A DNA stretch of 64,000 nt from Limnomonas spitsbergensis (Eukaryota; Chlorophyta; Chlorophyceae; Chlamydomonadales). Positions 35,701 through 45,700 of this stretch are shown one piece after another (position 1 is the first letter of the stretch; each line of letters begins with the position of its first letter). The translations under genes and the position numbers were made by a program. Under the pieces are notes generated by a model, which saw only the letters and a list, made by a program, of their open reading frames with translations, made no database searches and was not told the DNA's origin. The stretch is taken from NCBI GenBank assembly GCA_037349105.1, contig JAYJMM010000095.1, positions 1,984,001 to 2,048,000 on the forward strand. Reading direction: 5' to 3'.

Positions 35701-38700
35701 AGGGGGGCCATCCGGGGGGGGGGGGCTTAGGGGGGCCATTCGGGGGGGGGGGGCTTAGGGGGTCCATCCGGGGGGGGGGGCTGAGGGGGGCCATCCGGGG
35801 GGGGGGCTGAGGGGGTCCATCCGGGGGGGGGCTGAGGGGGGCCATCCGGGGGGGGGGCTGAGGGGGGCCATCCGGGGGGGGGGGCTGAGGGGGGCCATCC
35901 GGGGGGGGGGGCTGAGGGGGGCCATCCGGGGGGGGGGGCTGAGGGGGGCCATCCGGGGGGGGGGGCTGAGGGGGGCCATCCGGGGGGGGGCCTGAGGGGG
36001 GTAGAAAATCCTGCTGCTTGGGCCGCTGGGAGTAGGCTGATCAAGGTTTGCCCCCCACCGGCCCAGGGGTGGCTCCCCATCGATCTGCCAAACACAATCC
36101 CGGACAAACAGCCGTAAGGCCAACCAGTGCTGTGGCCCGTAAACCCAAACCCTGGGTCCTAAAACCTGATCTCAACATCGCCCCCCCCCCATCAACCCTA
36201 CATTCCGATCCTCGTGACTCTATATCGCGCTTCAGCTATAATTCTGCTTCATCATGGCCTAGGGGGCCTAGGAGGTCTAGGGGGCCTAGGGGGCCTAGGG
36301 GGCGTAGGGGGCGTAGGGGGCGTAGGGGGCGTAGGGGGCGTAGGGGGCCTAGGGGGCCTAGGGGGCGTAGGGGGCGTAGGGGGCCTAGGGGGCCTAGGGG
36401 GCCTAGGGGGCCTAGGGGGCCTAGGGGGCGTAGGGGGCGTAGGGGGCCTAGGGGGCCTAGGGGGCGTAGGGGGCGTAGGGGGCGTAGGGGGCGTAGGGGG
36501 CCTAGGGGGCCTAGGGGGCGTAGGGGGCGTAGGGGGCGTAGGGGGCCTAGGGGGCGTAGGGGGCGTAGGGGGCGTAGGGGGCGTAGGGGGCCTAGGGGGC
36601 CTAGGGGGCGTAGGGGGCGTAGGGAGCGTAGGGGGCCTAGGGGGCGTAGGGGGCGTAGGGGGCGTAGGGGCGTAGGGGGCGTAGGGGGCCTAGGGGGCGT
36701 AGGGGGCGTAGGGGGCGTAGGGGGCGTAGGGGGCCTAGGGGGCCTAGGGGGCCTAGGGGGCCTAGGGGGCGTAGGGGGCGTAGGGGGCGTAGGGGGCCTA
36801 TGGGGCGTAGGGGGCGTAGGGGGCGTAGGGGGCGTAGGGGGCCTAGGGGGCCTAGGGGGCGTAGGGGGCGTAGGGGGCGTAGGGGGCCTAGGGGGCCTAG
36901 GGGGCGTAGGGGGCGTAGGGGGCGTAGGGGGCCTAGGGGGCCTAGGGGGCGTAGGGGGCGTAGGGGGCGTAGGGGGCCTAGGGGGCGTAGGGGGCGTAGG
37001 GGGCGTAGGGGGCATAGGGGGCCTAGGGGGCGTAGGGGGCCTAGGGGGCCTAGGGGGCGTAGGGGGCGTAGGGGGCGTAGGGGGCGTAGGGGGCGTAGGG
37101 GGCCTAGGGGGCCTAGGGGGCCTAGGGGGCCTAGGGGGCCTAGGGGGCCTAGGGGGCCTAGGGGGCCTAGGGGGCCTACGGGGGCCTAGCGGGCCTAGGG
37201 GGCCTAGCGGGCCTAGCGGACCTAGCGGGCCTAGCGGGCCTAGGGGGCCTAGGGGGCCTAGGGGGCCTAGCTCAGCAAGCCCCTCTGCTCAGGCCACCAT
37301 CTGGAGGCCCGTGAAGGCTTGATCCTTATTGGCCCTGACGTTGCCGACTGGATTCCGCCCAAGGTGATTTGCAGGGGAATGGAATGAAAACTACCCCCTC
37401 TAAACCTCAACTCTGGCTCCCTCCCCATGCAATGCACCTTATCCCCCTACACCCTACACCCTAACCCCAATCCCTTCCCCCCCTGACCCCATCCGTCCCA
37501 TCCCCAAACCCTGCCCTTGTCACCTTTCAATAGAAAGCCGTCTTAACCTGTACCCCCCAGCTCCACTTAGCCCCCAAAAGCCAGCCCCTCTTGCCTTGTC
37601 ATGGGTCGAATGTCCCTAAGCCCTGGCCTCCACTACCTAAACCCTACCCCCCCTGAGCCTCACCTTATAATGCACCACATCACCCAGGGGGTGGGCCGTG
37701 TGAAGCTGGACGTCTGGGTGGAGCATGGGACGCATGGCATCCAATACCTGATAAAGCATGAGGAGCATGAGGGCATGCATTGAGACACGCATGATATATA
37801 CGGGATGCATGGGGATGCATGGAGATACAATGGGATGCATGGGGATGCATGGGGATGCATGGGGATGCATGGGGATGCTGGGGAGGCAGAGGAGGCAGCA
37901 CCGGACCATCCACCACCAATTTTATTTATAGAGCACTCCTTTCTTTACCACAACTATAGCGAGGGGAGATGCAATGACAAATCATCCGATTATCAATGGA
38001 ACGTCGCCGGCATCAGTCAATCATTTATTTCCCAATCATCAACTGGAGTGGCCAAACGACTCAGCTGACCCCGAAATTTGAAGGTTCCTAATTGATCATT
38101 TGCCCTCTTGCTGTGATGGCTGCCTCTAAATAGATAGATGGGGAGAATACATCTGATTCTTGTTTCAATCTTCCACTGGCCCAGTTGTGAGTGATGACTG
38201 CCCAGCGGCCTGCCAAATGTGGTGAGATGCTCGCTAAAATAATTGGGTACTGGTATTTCAAGAACCAGGTCATAACTCAGGAGCAACAGTGCTCCAGTGG
38301 GTCTGAGTGGTAATGTGACTCGGCTGCATGTCAGCTACATTCCGACCAGAGGCCCCAGGTGCAGCCAGTCACGCTGCTTGGGCCGCCAGCTGTAGGCCGG
38401 CCCAGTTTTGTTCCCGTTCCCACCTTCGGCGGTTGCGGGCTGGCCTGCCAGTAGTCGCCTACTAGCCTCCTAACCAGATAAAACGCTGCCCTGTTGTTAC
38501 AATGTTGTTACCTCTTGTTGGGGACCCAGCCTTGAACCTTGGATCCACAAATCCACAAACGTGTGGGCTGTCCTTAGTATCTGATCCTTTGGCAATGTGT
38601 CCTGCCTGCAAGGGTAAGATTTCAAATTCAAAAATACAGGTTGTGTGTTCAATATTCAAATATATTAGTACTATGCTTCATTCCCATCCCTCTCCCTGCA

Positions 38701-40005
38701 TTTCCCCTTTAACCCCCCTCTACCGACCTGTCCCTCTCCCTCTGCCCCAATCCTTCTCCCCCCTCCTTATCTTCCCACCTGATCCTGCCATTGCCCACCT
38801 GTACTCCCTTCCTATATGTCTCCTCCCCTTCTGGCCTTTGCCCTATTTCTTTCTCTTCCTTTATCCCCGCCCTTCCCCAATACACACACATACACACCAC
38901 CCCCTTCCCATAAATTTCCACCAATCTGCTCATAATTACGAGTTGTGAAGCACACCTCATCGCCCACTTGCACGCAAGTGAAGGCAGAGTCAACAAGAAG
39001 ACACTACCGGTACATATGAACTCTTGTGTAGAACTGCAGTGGGTTTACATTTGCCGCGATACATTCCCTGAACGCTGTGGCCTTGACAGTTACTTTTGAC
39101 CCCAGCGGCTGGGCAGCAGCTGCATCAAAGGCGGCCTAGCCCCCCCAGGACCTGCACCCATCACACCCTTGCCGTTGCTCACAGCTTAACCCTCCTTATA
39201 CTGCCAATGGGGTCGATATTCAGCCACCCAAATCTATCCTACCAAAACCTCGACTGCAACCTTGCGACCTTGATGGGTGGATGCAATCATTAATGGCAAC
39301 CTGTTTCACACTGGTCCCACACCCACTACACCCACGCTGCTGTTCACACTTATGATGCCCTGTTTAGTTTACCTGAATGCCACCACCCTGGCAGCTGCCG
39401 TGCGACCACGGCAGGTGGACGACAGCGGTATCAGCGGCGCCCTGGCTCCCAGTGGTCCTGCACCCATCACACCCACGCTCCTGACGCTGCCGGAGGCCTT
39501 GATGCTGCAGCTTTTGTACCTGCAGTGGAGGGAGAGGTGCTCCTGAGGCAGCTGTCGGAGCAGAGCAGAAGCAGAGAGACCGTATATGTACAACTTGAAA
39601 TAGAGCTGGGTCAATATAGCACCAGGATACAGCCGGAGCGAAGCAGTGTTTCTTTTGTCATGGCTCGGCTACATTTTGTCTTTAAGTCAGATGACTCCGG
39701 ACCTCAGGCCAGATGCCACATGTGCGGCCAGCTGTCCCTCTTGGGTTGGTGTCTGCAGGCACGTCAAAATTTTGTCCCCATTGGAATGGCGGCCACATGG
39801 CGGCCTGCCAGAAGTGCCCTTAAATAAAGCTAGGGTAGGGATCCCACTTTTTCCTGTGGCTGAAATGTAGTTGATACCTGCAGTGGCTGGAAGGGTGTTG
39901 CAGCTGGCTGCTGAATGCTCTCACAAGAGGGCCGCCGCCATGGCCGAACCCCTCGCCAATACCCAGGACAGGTTTTGAGCGAAAGGAACTGATCATGGTC
40001 TTCAT
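23753..40005 (-). CDS. Probable plastid-targeted NTF2/SnoaL-like protein, 17 exons
   Basis: Exons (minus): 40005-39878, 39519-39373, 38605-38512, 35000-34954, 33529-33380, 33327-33223, 33125-33090, 32962-32830, 29644-29563, 29152-29051, 28614-28466, 28000-27882, 27102-26943, 26636-26526, 26035-25903, 24643-24487, 23888-23753. Phases sum to 662 residues. An in-frame stop precedes the ATG. Residues 1-90 are Ser/Arg/Gly-rich like a transit peptide. The C-terminal half has the NTF2/SnoaL pattern: helix [90 protein letters not shown] related module may precede it ([13 protein letters not shown] to [10 protein letters not shown]). I know no named function. Exons 7 and 9 are the weakest calls. Introns hold four large tandem arrays and two extra copies of exon 16. 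Confidence 0.65.
24275..24350 (-). repeat. Dispersed repeat copy (CTGCTTGGGCCACC family)
   Basis: Minus-strand copy of the short family described in the findings, here reading GCCTGGGAGGCTTGG..CCCACTTCTTGGGCCACCGG. It lies in the last intron of the NTF2/SnoaL-like gene. Confidence 0.55.
24870..25000 (-). pseudogene. Decayed copy of exon 16 (NTF2/SnoaL-like gene)
   Basis: On the minus strand it reads [16 protein letters not shown], matching [16 protein letters not shown] of the real exon (24,487-24,643). Phase rules place the real exon 15-to-16 junction so that this copy is skipped. Confidence 0.5.
25520..25690 (-). pseudogene. Second decayed copy of exon 16, with acceptor
   Basis: Minus-strand reading [18 protein letters not shown] then PQEHEAW parallels [24 protein letters not shown] of the real exon and keeps a CAG acceptor. 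Using it would break the phase between exons 15 and 16, so I treat it as intronic. Confidence 0.5.
27250..27366. repeat. 12-bp minisatellite (GGGATGTACACT)
   Basis: About ten near-identical copies in the intron between exons 12 and 13 of the NTF2/SnoaL-like gene. The '[10 protein letters not shown]' and 'YTGMYTGM' ORFs come from it. Confidence 0.9.
27632..27692. repeat. 11-bp minisatellite (GCAGGTACATT)
   Basis: Five to six copies in the same intron. Each copy contains a CAG|GTACAT string that resembles a splice donor. Confidence 0.9.
30183..32780. repeat. 36-bp minisatellite, about 70 copies
   Basis: The unit is GACATTGTGTGTATGACCTT followed by GTGCGCACAGCTCCCT, repeated for 2.6 kb in the intron between exons 8 and 9 of the NTF2/SnoaL-like gene. 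Because 36 is a multiple of three and the unit has no stop in most frames, long spurious ORFs appear on both strands (for example a [12 protein letters not shown] repeat). Variant units (GCTCAGCTCC, ACATTGTGCG..GCTACC, and an insertion CCTGAGACCCTGAC at about 30,505, 31,916 and 32,284) recur in the same order, showing higher-order duplication. Confidence 0.95.
33690..34198. repeat. 15-bp minisatellite (GGCTCAAATACTCAA)
   Basis: About 34 tandem copies differing mainly at an A/G position (CTCAA or CTCAG) and a T/C position. It lies in the intron between exons 4 and 5. The five-residue repeats GSNTQ, AQILK and SLEYL are translations of it. Confidence 0.95.
35110..35245 (+). repeat. Dispersed repeat copy (CTGCTTGGGCCACC family)
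   Basis: Contains GCAGCAAGCCCTGCTGCTTG, then GGGCTGCCGGCCAAAGGCTGG and AAGGTTGG. It abuts the G-rich array. Confidence 0.65.
35405..36000. repeat. G-rich 24-29 bp minisatellite
   Basis: About 22 copies of GCTGAGGGGGGCCATCC plus a G run of 7-11. The G-run length varies from copy to copy. The Pro-rich ORFs (APPGWPPS) on the other strand are artefacts. Ends in another partial dispersed-repeat copy at about 36,005-36,060. Confidence 0.95.
36259..37272. repeat. 9-bp two-variant minisatellite (TAGGGGGCG / TAGGGGGCC)
   Basis: About 110 copies of a 9-bp unit that exists in two alternating forms, GGGGGCGTA and GGGGGCCTA. The order of forms is patterned; around 36,841-36,973 the series C-C-G-G-G repeats three times (45 bp). 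The right end (about 37,100 on) is all C-form and then accumulates GCGGGCCTA variants. Collagen-like and Gly/Val/Leu ORFs are translations of the array. Confidence 0.95.
37275..37370 (+). repeat. Dispersed repeat copy next to the 9-bp array
   Basis: CAGCAAGCCCCTCTGCTCAG, GCCACCATCTGGAGGC and CTTGATCCTTATTGGCC follow the family consensus. An exon-like reading here ([17 protein letters not shown]) is explained by the repeat. Confidence 0.5.
38310..38450 (+). repeat. Dispersed repeat copy (CTGCTTGGGCCACC family)
   Basis: Contains TCAGCTACATTC, CACGCTGCTTGGGCCGCCAG, TGTAGGCCGG and a terminal GGCCTGCC, the most complete layout of the family. Confidence 0.65.
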
Positions 40006-42727
40006 TTCTCAGGACAGTTTTTCCACCAGGCTGCTGTGGCTGCCAGTATTGGTTGGAAGGTTGCGGTTTCAAGGGTTACAATGTCTGAGATGACAATGCC
40101 GGAAGGTGCTGCTCAGGGGGGTGGGGGGAGAAAGGCTGGTCAGTATGAAGGAAATGTGAACATGCCTGGACCTGGCAAGAGGGTCTATAGGTAATCTGTG
40201 TGCCAGGCAATTTATTCAGTGAATGCATCTGTAAGATCTGGACAAGGACATTACGAGCTGCCCAGGCAAAAGGGCAAGTTTTTGGAGAGGAGACGAGGCA
40301 GGATGGAAGGCAAGCAAGGAGGGACTGGCCACATCCCCTCCCCCACTACCACCCACTGTGACCCCAGTGCTTGGTTGGTAAAATTTAGATTTATGGCCCA
40401 AGGCTTTTGGACAAGGAGTTGAAGCAGTTGAAGATGAGGCGCCTTCAATCACTGCTCCTCGACTCAAGTAGGTACAGAAGCCCGATTGACCTAGCAGACA
40501 TTCCACTGTTTAAGTTGCCTCGCATCAGCTACAATTCAGGCGCACTGTGGCCTGCCGGTGAGGGGGTCCTGGTGTAGCAAGCCCTGCTGTTAATGCCACC
40601 GGCAGTAGGCCGGTCAAATTGGTCTAGTTGTCTGCCCCCAGACTCTCCCCAATGAGTGGTCTAGCGAGCACTCAGCAAAACAAACACTCAGGCTATCAGG
40701 TCTGTCATAAAGGTTTCATGGCTGCAGGGGGCGGCTTCCTGCAGCGCTGGTAATCTACTCTAGAATTTGTAAGGCTAGGCTTGCTGCTTGTTCCGGGCTT
40801 GTTCCCCATGCCTCAGTGCATGTTTCCTTGGCTTGCTTTACCGAGACTTCGTTCAAACTTGCTTCCGGAACTAACCTTCACTTGCGAGTTCCGGGCGGTC
40901 TGAAGGCGGCTCTTCTCTGCGATGGCTTTATAAGAGTCAGAATATGTCCTTGTATTTGTTCCCGATACCATTCGCCCCGTTTTCCAGCGATCATCGCAGA
41001 TAGAGGACCGATCGGGACCGATCCGTATCCTCCGGAACCAGGGAACCCTATTCGGAACCAATCAACGAGATCTTGCGACGGTCACAAGGTTATCTTAACT
41101 CCTAAATAAATTTGCAATTCGGATAGTTAGTTAGTTAATTACTTCCCATCAACTATATCTAGCAACAAGGTACTCCTGAACTATGTTCTCAGATAGGATT
41201 TGCATGCTAAGAGGGCGTGTTAAAATTGGTGTACGGCAATCCGGGGCTGGCATCTGCACAAGGATACCATTATCAGAAGTGACTCTTACATCTAATTTAT
41301 TTAAGCAGTTAAGATTTGAGACCTTGGGGAGATCAGGACTTACTTGTTTATAGTAAATATGCTGGAAGTGAGACTGCTGAATTGACTGGAGCCTATTTGG
41401 CAAGTGGTGTCAACCGTGTTGGACGCTGAAATCCAGGAGCGAACTCAGGACTTGATTGCACGGAAATGGCTTATCATCAAGGGGGCCTGCCCAAGAGGTT
41501 ATGCTCAAAGCAAAGGAAAATGCACTTGGCATCTAGATTATGCGCTCAGCACCCAGATGTTCTCGTTCACTCTTTACGCATCATACTCGTTACGATAAGG
41601 ACATCAAACTAGATCGGTAACAGCCGAATCTCGTCTAGATCCCTTATTCACTCACTTGCAGGTCAGGCTTATCTCTAGAGGCTTGACCTGACCACGACAG
41701 TTATGCACGAACACAGACGGTAACAACATGCATGTCTTAACTTCTAGGCGGTAGCATTAGAGCCTAGTCACCTTAATAGGGAGTCCCACTTTGTAGGCCC
41801 TTCCTATGTATATCTATTTAAGTACCCTTGGCAAGGCCCCCAATCCCCACCTTATAAGATTCAGCATTCAGGGGCCAGATTGTACTAGGGAGCAGGGAGG
41901 GGGAGCGAGTAGTTGGGTTCCTCGAGTAGTTTGCCTCGTGTCATTTCAAGACTAACATGCCACAGTCACGAAACGGAAGTGTTATGTGATACAGATGTAC
42001 AAAACGGCGGGGCAAAAATATGTATGACCAACCTAGCATAAATGTGCACAATCTGTTGAACAACCAATGCCGAAATATTAATATCCTTATGACCTCTTCC
42101 AGCCAAATTCCTTATTTAGACCGTCCTGGTCCTTGGCCCTGCATGCACATAAACTGCATATACCGGTAAATCCCTTTCACACAAGACCCAAGGTGGTGGA
42201 TCCATGCACTTGCAGGGTAACAAAAAAACACATAACAGGCATGTCTGCTAACATTGTCCACAATATCCAGCATGCTGCCATTGAATGTGAGGCTGCTCCT
42301 TTCCCAAAAAACTGAACTTGGGACTTTGTTCCTTTTCTTTAAACTCAAAGCCTGGGAGCTTGTTCCTTTCCCTAAGCCCTAAGCCTGCTGCTATATATTG
42401 AATAGTAGGTAATGCCAGGTGCTGCTGCCTTGCTGCCTAGTTCCTTCTAAGATCATCCAGTTGCCAGCTCAGCATTTGCATGATGATTTTTATTTCAAAC
42501 CCTGAAAGCAAGCTATCTACCTGATTGTGCCTGGTGTGTGTCATAGTATGTCATAGATGTCATTTCCCTCATCCCCACGTCCAGCACCCACATCCACCCT
42601 CCTTGTCATCCTAGTAAACCCTGCCATGCTGGATTGATGATCGCCGTATGTTTCTGCGCCATGTTCCCCCCATGCGCATGCAAGAGGCAATCTGCACACG
42701 CCAACAACCGACTGACTGCAATCAGTG
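40006..42727. other. Intergenic region, no gene recognised
   Basis: Between the 5' end of the NTF2/SnoaL-like gene and the 3' end of CHUP1. Apart from the dispersed repeat at 40.5 kb, I see only short unsupported ORFs. The part at 41,100-42,000 is AT-richer and lacks exon-like pieces. Confidence 0.45.
40510..40650 (+). repeat. Dispersed repeat copy upstream of the NTF2/SnoaL-like gene
   Basis: Contains TCAGCTACAATTC, GTAGCAAGCCCTGCTG, CCACCGGCAGTAGGCCGGTC and AAATTGGTC. Confidence 0.65.
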
Positions 42728-45700
42728 CTAAAGCTCCCCTTGCTCTACTGCCTCCTGGTGTCGGGCCCTGGCATCAGTAAGCTCCTCAAAGGCGTCCGCA
42801 CCGGCAGGGTTGAACCCTTTCAGCAGGGAGTGCACCTAAAGGGTGCAGGTGACAAGGGGCCAACAAAGTTGGGGGTGGTAAGTGATAGTCTCAAAAGACA
42901 GGCAGGCATGCTTGCTTCATAATCACAGTTTGTATGATTTTCTAGACTTCTGGGCTCACCAACGCAGAAGTTGTGAAGATAGGGTACGTTTGTATTTTCT
43001 TGTCGTTCACAGTTGTCTCTAAGATCGGTCCTAGCTGAAAGTGGTACCTCAGGAGTATGGACCAAATACATGCATGCCGAGCATTCAAATCAGGGCATCA
43101 AGACCGAGTTGTATATTCTGCTCCGACCACACGCGGCTGACACAGGCGTTATATCCCCTCATGCAATATCTGGCTGTCCGCTCCAAGTCAGCAACACAGC
43201 CGCTCCTACCAAACATAGCCCGAGATTGATCATGCCCCAACAGCAGCAAGCGCACCAGCATAAGCAAGTCCAGAAGAAGACACTTGGTGTCCACACTACA
43301 ACCACTTCTATGCTGCCTGGACCCCAATGGGGTCACCCTAAACCCAAACCCTATGGTGGCCTCCCCCAGTGGTAGCCCCTACCCACCTTGTAGTGCACAC
43401 CATGCAACTTTTGGCAGGCCGTAGGGCAGCCATCACAGGAAGGATGGGGATTAAACGTTCATCAACATACAGCTGGTAGCCAAAGCAGCAGGGCTTGCTG
43501 CACAGGGCGTCAGGGCCCCTACGGCCATAGTCCGTGTTGCAGCTGAGTTGTAGCCGAATCACCCCCAAAACAAGTTCCACGGTACAGCCGCATCCCATGC
43601 TTGGACCCACATGAGTCTCCCTTCATCCACACCCTTGGCAGACGGAGCACATGCATGCATCTGTCTGCATAGCAAGCCAAACCCCTTGGCCAGATCCTGA
43701 CAGTTGGATCTAGATCTCACCTTGTAGCAGAACAGGAGGGCGGCGTCCAGCTGCAAACGCACATCATCCAGCCTACGTCGTACGGCTGAGGCTGTGGGGA
43801 TGCCGGGGGATCCCGCTACTGGCCGACGTCCGCTAGTCCCTGATCCCGATCCAGGCCCTACTCCCGCCCTTGGCCCCAGTCTTGCTCCCGCCCCTGGCCG
43901 CACTGATGCTCCTAACGGGGGAAACGTTTTTGAACCTGCAGCACCCTCGGCCATTTCAGCTCCTGACCCTGCTGCCGCGCCTTGTCCCGCTCTCCCAGCC
44001 TCCTCTGCCATCCCCGCTTGAATGGCAACAGCAGCATCAGCATGAGTTGCAACTCCAGCCAGCCGGCCAAGCTCTTTCGATGCACAAGCGCCAGAGGCCA
44101 TACACATAGCACCCGCAACAGCTGCAACAGCTGCACCAGCAGGTGCAGCCAGCGCTGTATCTGGAGTCGTCAGCAACTGCCTGCTGTTGCTCTGTAGCTG
44201 CGCTGCCAGCAGCTGCCTGTCCCCACAGATCTTGATAAGGGCCGCATCCACATGGGGAAGGAGCGTCCTGCAGCAGCACCAGCAGCAGCATTGGTGGACA
44301 GGGCCCAAAGTTCTGAGCACAAACACAAGCTCACACACAAGTTCAGTGTGTGTGCTGTATCGTGAACACAATCCAGTCCAGAGCACAAGTGTTTGACACT
44401 GGCCATGCACCCACTGGGCAGGCATGCACTGGATATTTTTGACCATCAGGGTTAGTGCAGCCTGGTGCGCCTGCATGGCCACAGAAGTGTCCCAGGATAT
44501 GGTTCATGCATGCTAGAGACGCAAGCTCACTGGATATATTTGACCATGAGGGTTAGGGAAGCCTGCTGTGCCCGCTTGGCCACCGAAGCGTCCCAGGGCA
44601 GCCGCTGCTCTTTAAAGCGCTTCTCATCGCCTTCTCTCGAGATATCAAGGCGACTGAATCGGGCCAGGAGGGTATCCTGCAGATTGAAAGGGGTCAGGGC
44701 CTTATTAATGAAAGTGCTCGTCATCACCTCGGGAGACATCAAGGCAGCTGATTCGGGCCAGGAGGGTATCTTGCGGGTCAAGGGTTCAGAACCTTGTTGC
44801 TTCAAGGTCGCACGTGGCTGCTCCTGGAAGCGCTTCTCTTCTCCGGGTTTCGACTCTTTCTGCCATGCTGCCCGTGATCTCTGTCGCAATTGTGTTTGGG
44901 GTCTGGCCTTGCTTTTGACGAGGCATCCTGGTATCTAGGAGGTGCACAAATAAGGGTTTCAGGGGTTTACCATGCTGTTGGGATAGGAGCTTGGAGTTTT
45001 GTGGAAGACAAAACCCCACCTGGATTTAAGCCTGCCCCACCCACTACAAAGACGGCATTGCCCTCAGGGTCTAGGGTATTGTATATACCCCTCCTGACAT
45101 AAAGCCATTATTGGTACCTAAACCTAAGAAAAATGCACCTCTCAGAATGCCTGCTTAGATATGCCCCACCCACCACAGAGCAGGAGTTGATCATGGCGAA
45201 AGCTTGAGATCTGAACTTGAACCTCAGAAAAAATACAAAGAGACGTCCCACCTCTGTTGATGCCTACTCATCGCCCCACCCACCACAAAATAGGCGTTGA
45301 TCTTTGTCAGCTCTTGCTTGTACGGCTTGTGGGGATCCACCGTCCAGCACAGCATCGTCTCCTCCAGGCCACACATTTCACGGTGCAACGCAGCAGCCTC
45401 ACACATGGTCTCGTATCTGATACATGAGAGGAGTGGAGCAGAGTATGCAAGCTGTTGGTCTGTTGGAATAAAGGATGGTGAGCCTGTGTGAGCCATTCAC
45501 GGTGAAGGTCAGCATCACACAAGGTCCTAAATCTGAATGAGAGAAGTGGAGCAGATGAGAGTTGATAGGCTATTTGAAATAAGGTTGGTGGGCCTGTATG
45601 GCCCATATACAGCGCAGGTTGGCAGCCTCACACATTGTCACAAATATGAATGGAAGTGGTGGATCAGGCTCTGCTTGCATCAGCTGTTTGACTGATGATC

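Noticed and set aside
36048..37322. 424-codon collagen-like ORF (GRRGPRG, then GVGGLGG)
   Set aside because: Wholly explained by the 9-bp array; the repeat type changes when one array unit loses a base, there is no supported start, and the opposite strand is equally open.
37289..37362. Exon-like piece reading [21 protein letters not shown] with acceptor and donor
   Set aside because: Matches the dispersed repeat family, including its CTGCT..GGCCACC core, and has no phase-compatible partners.
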